64,000 bases of DNA from positions 11,904,349 to 11,968,348 of the forward strand of contig NC_088318.1 of assembly GCF_910592395.1 (NCBI RefSeq). Direction: 5' to 3'. Under the pieces are notes generated by a model. That model was not told the DNA's origin. It saw nothing but the letters and a program-made list of their open reading frames with translations, and searched no databases. This DNA comes from Lineus longissimus. Lineage: Eukaryota; Nemertea; Pilidiophora; Heteronemertea; Lineidae. The position numbers were made by a program, and so were the translations under genes. Shown piece after piece: positions 60,606 through 64,000 of this stretch (position 1 is its first letter; each line of letters begins with the position of its first letter).

Positions 60606-63600
60606 GAACCCCTTCAATTATACTTATTGCCATATTTGGTAACATATTGCCACGGTCTCAGAATTATCAACTGTTGAAGAACTGTAACAGAGAACTTATG
60701 ATATTAACTTAAACTTTCAAATACTTACAGTTTAATTGGTGCAAAATACTTTTATAAGCACTTGTTAGAAGATGGGCAAAAGTTCGCTGACACTAATATG
60801 GATATCTGAACAAAACCCAATTAGCTATTTTGATACTCAAACACGATGGCACATGTAATCAGGTGTACAAGCAAAGTAGGAACTTGGCTGAGTCTGATTA
60901 ATGGTAAACCAAAACTCAACCATTGGTTGCCCCCAGATGCTGTAGCGTTTTAAAAAGCATGAACAATGTGGTTTGGTAAAAAATGATGTTGTACAATAGT
61001 CTTTGTGTGAACAACAGAATCACCTGCTTCTCTGGTATCGTCTGCTGGGAGATGGGGTTTGTTTGAAAAATACATGAAGACCTTCAATTTGAGCAGAAAA
61101 AGTGACTTTTTTAATACATCAACTTTAAATAGGAAGAACATTAAAGCTATAAGGCTTGAAAATTTTCAATTCAGAAAGAAAGTAGGTATACTGGTACATT
61201 TTGTAGTTTCTGAACATCAAATTGGTACTGGGTTGAGAAATGTTTTACATGTCTCCAAAAAAGATGCTGGGACAAAATCTTGGAAATGATTTTTGCCAGC
61301 TTTACATTCATGAGATATGAAAAGATGTTCGTCAGATGTTCAAGGGTCCAATTGGGGTTTTCAGGTCCATCTGAAAAATCTCAGACATATAAACATCAGC
61401 TCTATTGCAGAATCCACTCCAAAATAGTCAGTTTCATTGGGGCTGAAATTCTCTCATTCGGGTCAAATGTCTATAGTTTCTTCACAGCCGATAAAATCAG
61501 CGGGTCATAAATCGGATGTGGGGTGAATTTTTAGTTAGTTTCCAAACATAACTCACATTTTATGGCCCGAACATTTTCTGTCTATATAGTTCAATAAATC
61601 ACTTTCTATGTCGACTGGGAGGCAGATCGAGGGTTGGTGACCACCTCTCAGTTTGATGGCTATAACTACAATGCAGTTTCTAATCATCTCCAATTATGGC
61701 TTATTAATTCATTAAGTAAGAAGGAGGTAAGGAATCAGGGAGACCTAATTCCATTGCAAGATGATTTTACAAATACAGTAACGGTAACTGCAAGCTCAGA
61801 AATATTTGCGGCCATTCTTGTTACCTTGTAAAAGTTTTATCAATTTGAGATTTTCGTTTTTGTGGCAATAAATGTTTTCGTGGTTATCTGAAAATGTGGA
61901 ACACACCAAAAAATAGACAGACAGCCATTTCAACATTAATGGTATAGTCTGCAGCCTCTGAATAGAATTTCAAATTGTCTGAACAAATAAGACAGTTTCC
62001 ATTTGACAAATGTTTGAAAACGTCTGCAATTTGATTTTTTTTCAAATATTGACAAAACACTTAACTCCACGTCAAATTAAACGTCGTATGTTTAGACTCC
62101 AACTAAATGTTTGCAATCATATTGCAATATTGAGTATTGACATAAATGCGATATATTTGATCCGTAGCAGGTGGCCGGCTCTCAGGACCGCTTGATGTCA
62201 AAGTATACATGCTAATTGTGGACTTTCCTACGATGGACAGTGTTGGGAAAGGAGAAGTTTTGTCACCTGCTGATGTTAAACATAAAACAAGGATATTCAC
62301 CTGCAGATTAATTGATGGGCACAAAACTTCATCAGGTGTTTCAATTCAACTTCTCCATATTTTGAAATGTTTATTTTAAAAATTGAGAATTTAGTGTCAT
62401 ATTTCACGATTTGCTTTAGTCACAGCACAGTTGGGATGAGGTGTTTATTCAGTTCTTTTGACATCAAAGTTTTTTGCCTATGCTATTTCGGTTTTCCTGG
62501 GCAGGCTGGTTCTAGAGCAAAAGTCCTGGCCTTTAGTTCAGTTTTGTGCCAACCTCTCCCTAGTCACAACTCCACTAATGTACCTGTCCTGCCATTAAAG
62601 TATCGAATACATTAAACTCATTTTGAAATTCTCAAACTTCTCAAAATGCCCCATCGTATCATATTGTGTCATTGTCCCCAAAGGAACACATCCAAGATGG
62701 GCATTATTTAGGTTTAAATCGCTTCTGGCGGTACAAGAAACGGACAAAGTTGCACCAAGCTTTAATCAGCAAACTGATGGTTCGGGTTCCAATCCCTTGG
62801 GGCACACCGTATCTTGTCATCATTGCCGCAGGGCAAGTTGATAATGACTACGTTACCTGGGGGGACCAAGTGACAGGGGCCGCAAATGGCATTTTACGGG
62901 ATAAATGTCACCATATTGTGTTACCATCTCATTCATTGTGTCCGAGCACGTTGTCAGAATTTCGCCGAGTCATTGTTTGTGCGACAATTAAGGCTGCACG
63001 TGATGGAGTTGTCGGAGAAACGAGGGAAGGTTGACGGAGCTTAGTTTTTTGTCGAGTTGAAAAAACTGATGGTTGGGGAAAAAAAGATCTGATAGAATTT
63101 GGATACCTTCATTATTGAAGGTGTCGAATTAAGGTGTCGGAATTACACGCATCTGGTTTCTTTATGGATGTTTATTCATTGATTGGAAAAATTCATTTGT
63201 AAAAAAATGATGGGTTTGGTTGATGATAGACCTGATTGCTACGATAATTGCTGTGTAAAAATGCCTAAATACCCAACTGATATGGTAAACAGATACAAAA
63301 AAAACCCAGAAAGCCAAAACACAAACAGTACAGGCAGCCAAATGTTTTTTTAAGGTCACTTTAGTCCATACGTGTAGTTTTTACGAAAAAATATCACATC
63401 TCATACATTAAGGCATATTCTTTTATAAGTATTTATGGGTTTGGAATTATTTTCCTGGTGATAATTGGTGAGAAATGTCTCTAATGACTAGGAAAGTTTG
63501 GTCCTAACTTGGTCTTATTTCACTAGAGCAATTTGCGACTACAGTCACCCGACTTAACTAAACTTTGCTCCAGTGGGTATTGGGGTATTCAAAGTACCCA

Positions 63601-63627
63601 TGGTGCCATTGATAAGAAGTGGATGTG
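60606..63627. other. No gene recognised
   Basis: The longest plus frame (62666-63034, 122 codons, containing DNDYVTWGDQVTGAANG) shows no family I recognise and no flanking exon. It is recorded as unexplained, not as a gene. The rest is AT-rich non-coding DNA. Confidence 0.4.
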
Positions 63628-63675
63628 CAGTGACACCTTCCTTAGCGGACACCTCTCTAATAAGGACACTATATA
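63628..63675. mobile_element. Fragment of the CAGTRGAAC MITE family
   Basis: CAGTGACACCTTCCTTAGCGG and ACACCTCTCTAATAAGGACAC match the left third of the family; the rest is missing. Confidence 0.6.
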
Positions 63676-64000
63676 GAACGAAAATCTAAGAGCCCAAAGT
63701 GAAAGGTTTACTCTGCGCTGTCGTATGCAGTCATGCACTGATGTAAACATTGTAAACCATATGAGATTTTGTTTTATATGCATCTTGAATGGCTTAAGCT
63801 TTTTTTCGGTTTTATGAAATTTCTGTTGGAATCTTGGAATATGTTTTATACTCCATTTATATGATGCCATCAGATATGTAACGCGAGAGTCATAGAAATT
63901 CCCCGCAGACATAGTTTTTGTCAAATTCCTACTACTAATACATGTAGGCTTAGAAGTGTAATATTTCTCGTTTTGTGAAATATGTAAATTTTGCGAAAAA

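Noticed and set aside
62666-63034. 122-codon plus-strand frame
   Set aside because: No recognisable domain, splice partners or promoter. It is left as unexplained sequence and not called as a gene.

Overview
The window is animal genomic DNA, most likely from a marine invertebrate. Genes are split by GT-AG introns, AATAAA signals follow several of them, and the long non-coding stretches are full of minisatellites, small inverted-repeat transposons and tRNA-derived SINE-like pieces. A large repeat opening with AGCTCACCT and a CGT microsatellite (55.27-56.39 kb) is of a style I associate with mollusc, brachiopod or amphioxus genomes. A lophotrochozoan is my best guess, but the phylum cannot be fixed from this sequence.

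Layout. 1-2.9 kb: two minisatellites, with 79-bp and 63-bp units. 3.8-4.7 kb, minus strand: a three-exon gene for proteasome assembly chaperone 4 (PSMG4). It is divergent from 5.2-18.3 kb, plus strand: a four-exon beta-tubulin gene with very large introns. 18.3-25.2 kb: a repeat-rich spacer with a 60-bp minisatellite, two copies of a TTAA-flanked MITE and a near-perfect 50-bp hairpin. 25.2-27.7 kb, plus strand: a second, compact beta-tubulin gene with introns at the same three positions. 29.4-32.0 kb, plus strand: a five-exon RP9 (retinitis pigmentosa 9) homologue. 32.5-33.4 kb, minus strand: an unrecognised 326-aa protein, convergent with RP9. 34.2-36.0 kb, plus strand: a two-exon helical-repeat (PPR-like) protein with a probable mitochondrial leader, divergent from the previous gene. 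36.8-38.5 kb, minus strand: a three-exon PX-domain protein whose PX domain resembles p47phox, followed by an Asp-rich tail. From 38.5 kb to the end (about 25 kb) I find no convincing gene, only repeats and mobile-element remnants.

The genes look mostly like housekeeping functions: microtubules, proteasome assembly, RNA processing, a probable organelle protein and phosphoinositide binding. They do not form a pathway. The main biological points are the tandem beta-tubulin pair, one canonical and one divergent with class III-like substitutions, and the NOX-organiser-like PX protein without SH3 domains. Several transposon families are also described, including a foldback element with 139-bp arms and an 83-bp array, and a repeat carrying nuclear-receptor-like half-site pairs. 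I found no clearly new multi-gene system. Exon boundaries were joined by hand from splice signals, reading phase and family resemblance.
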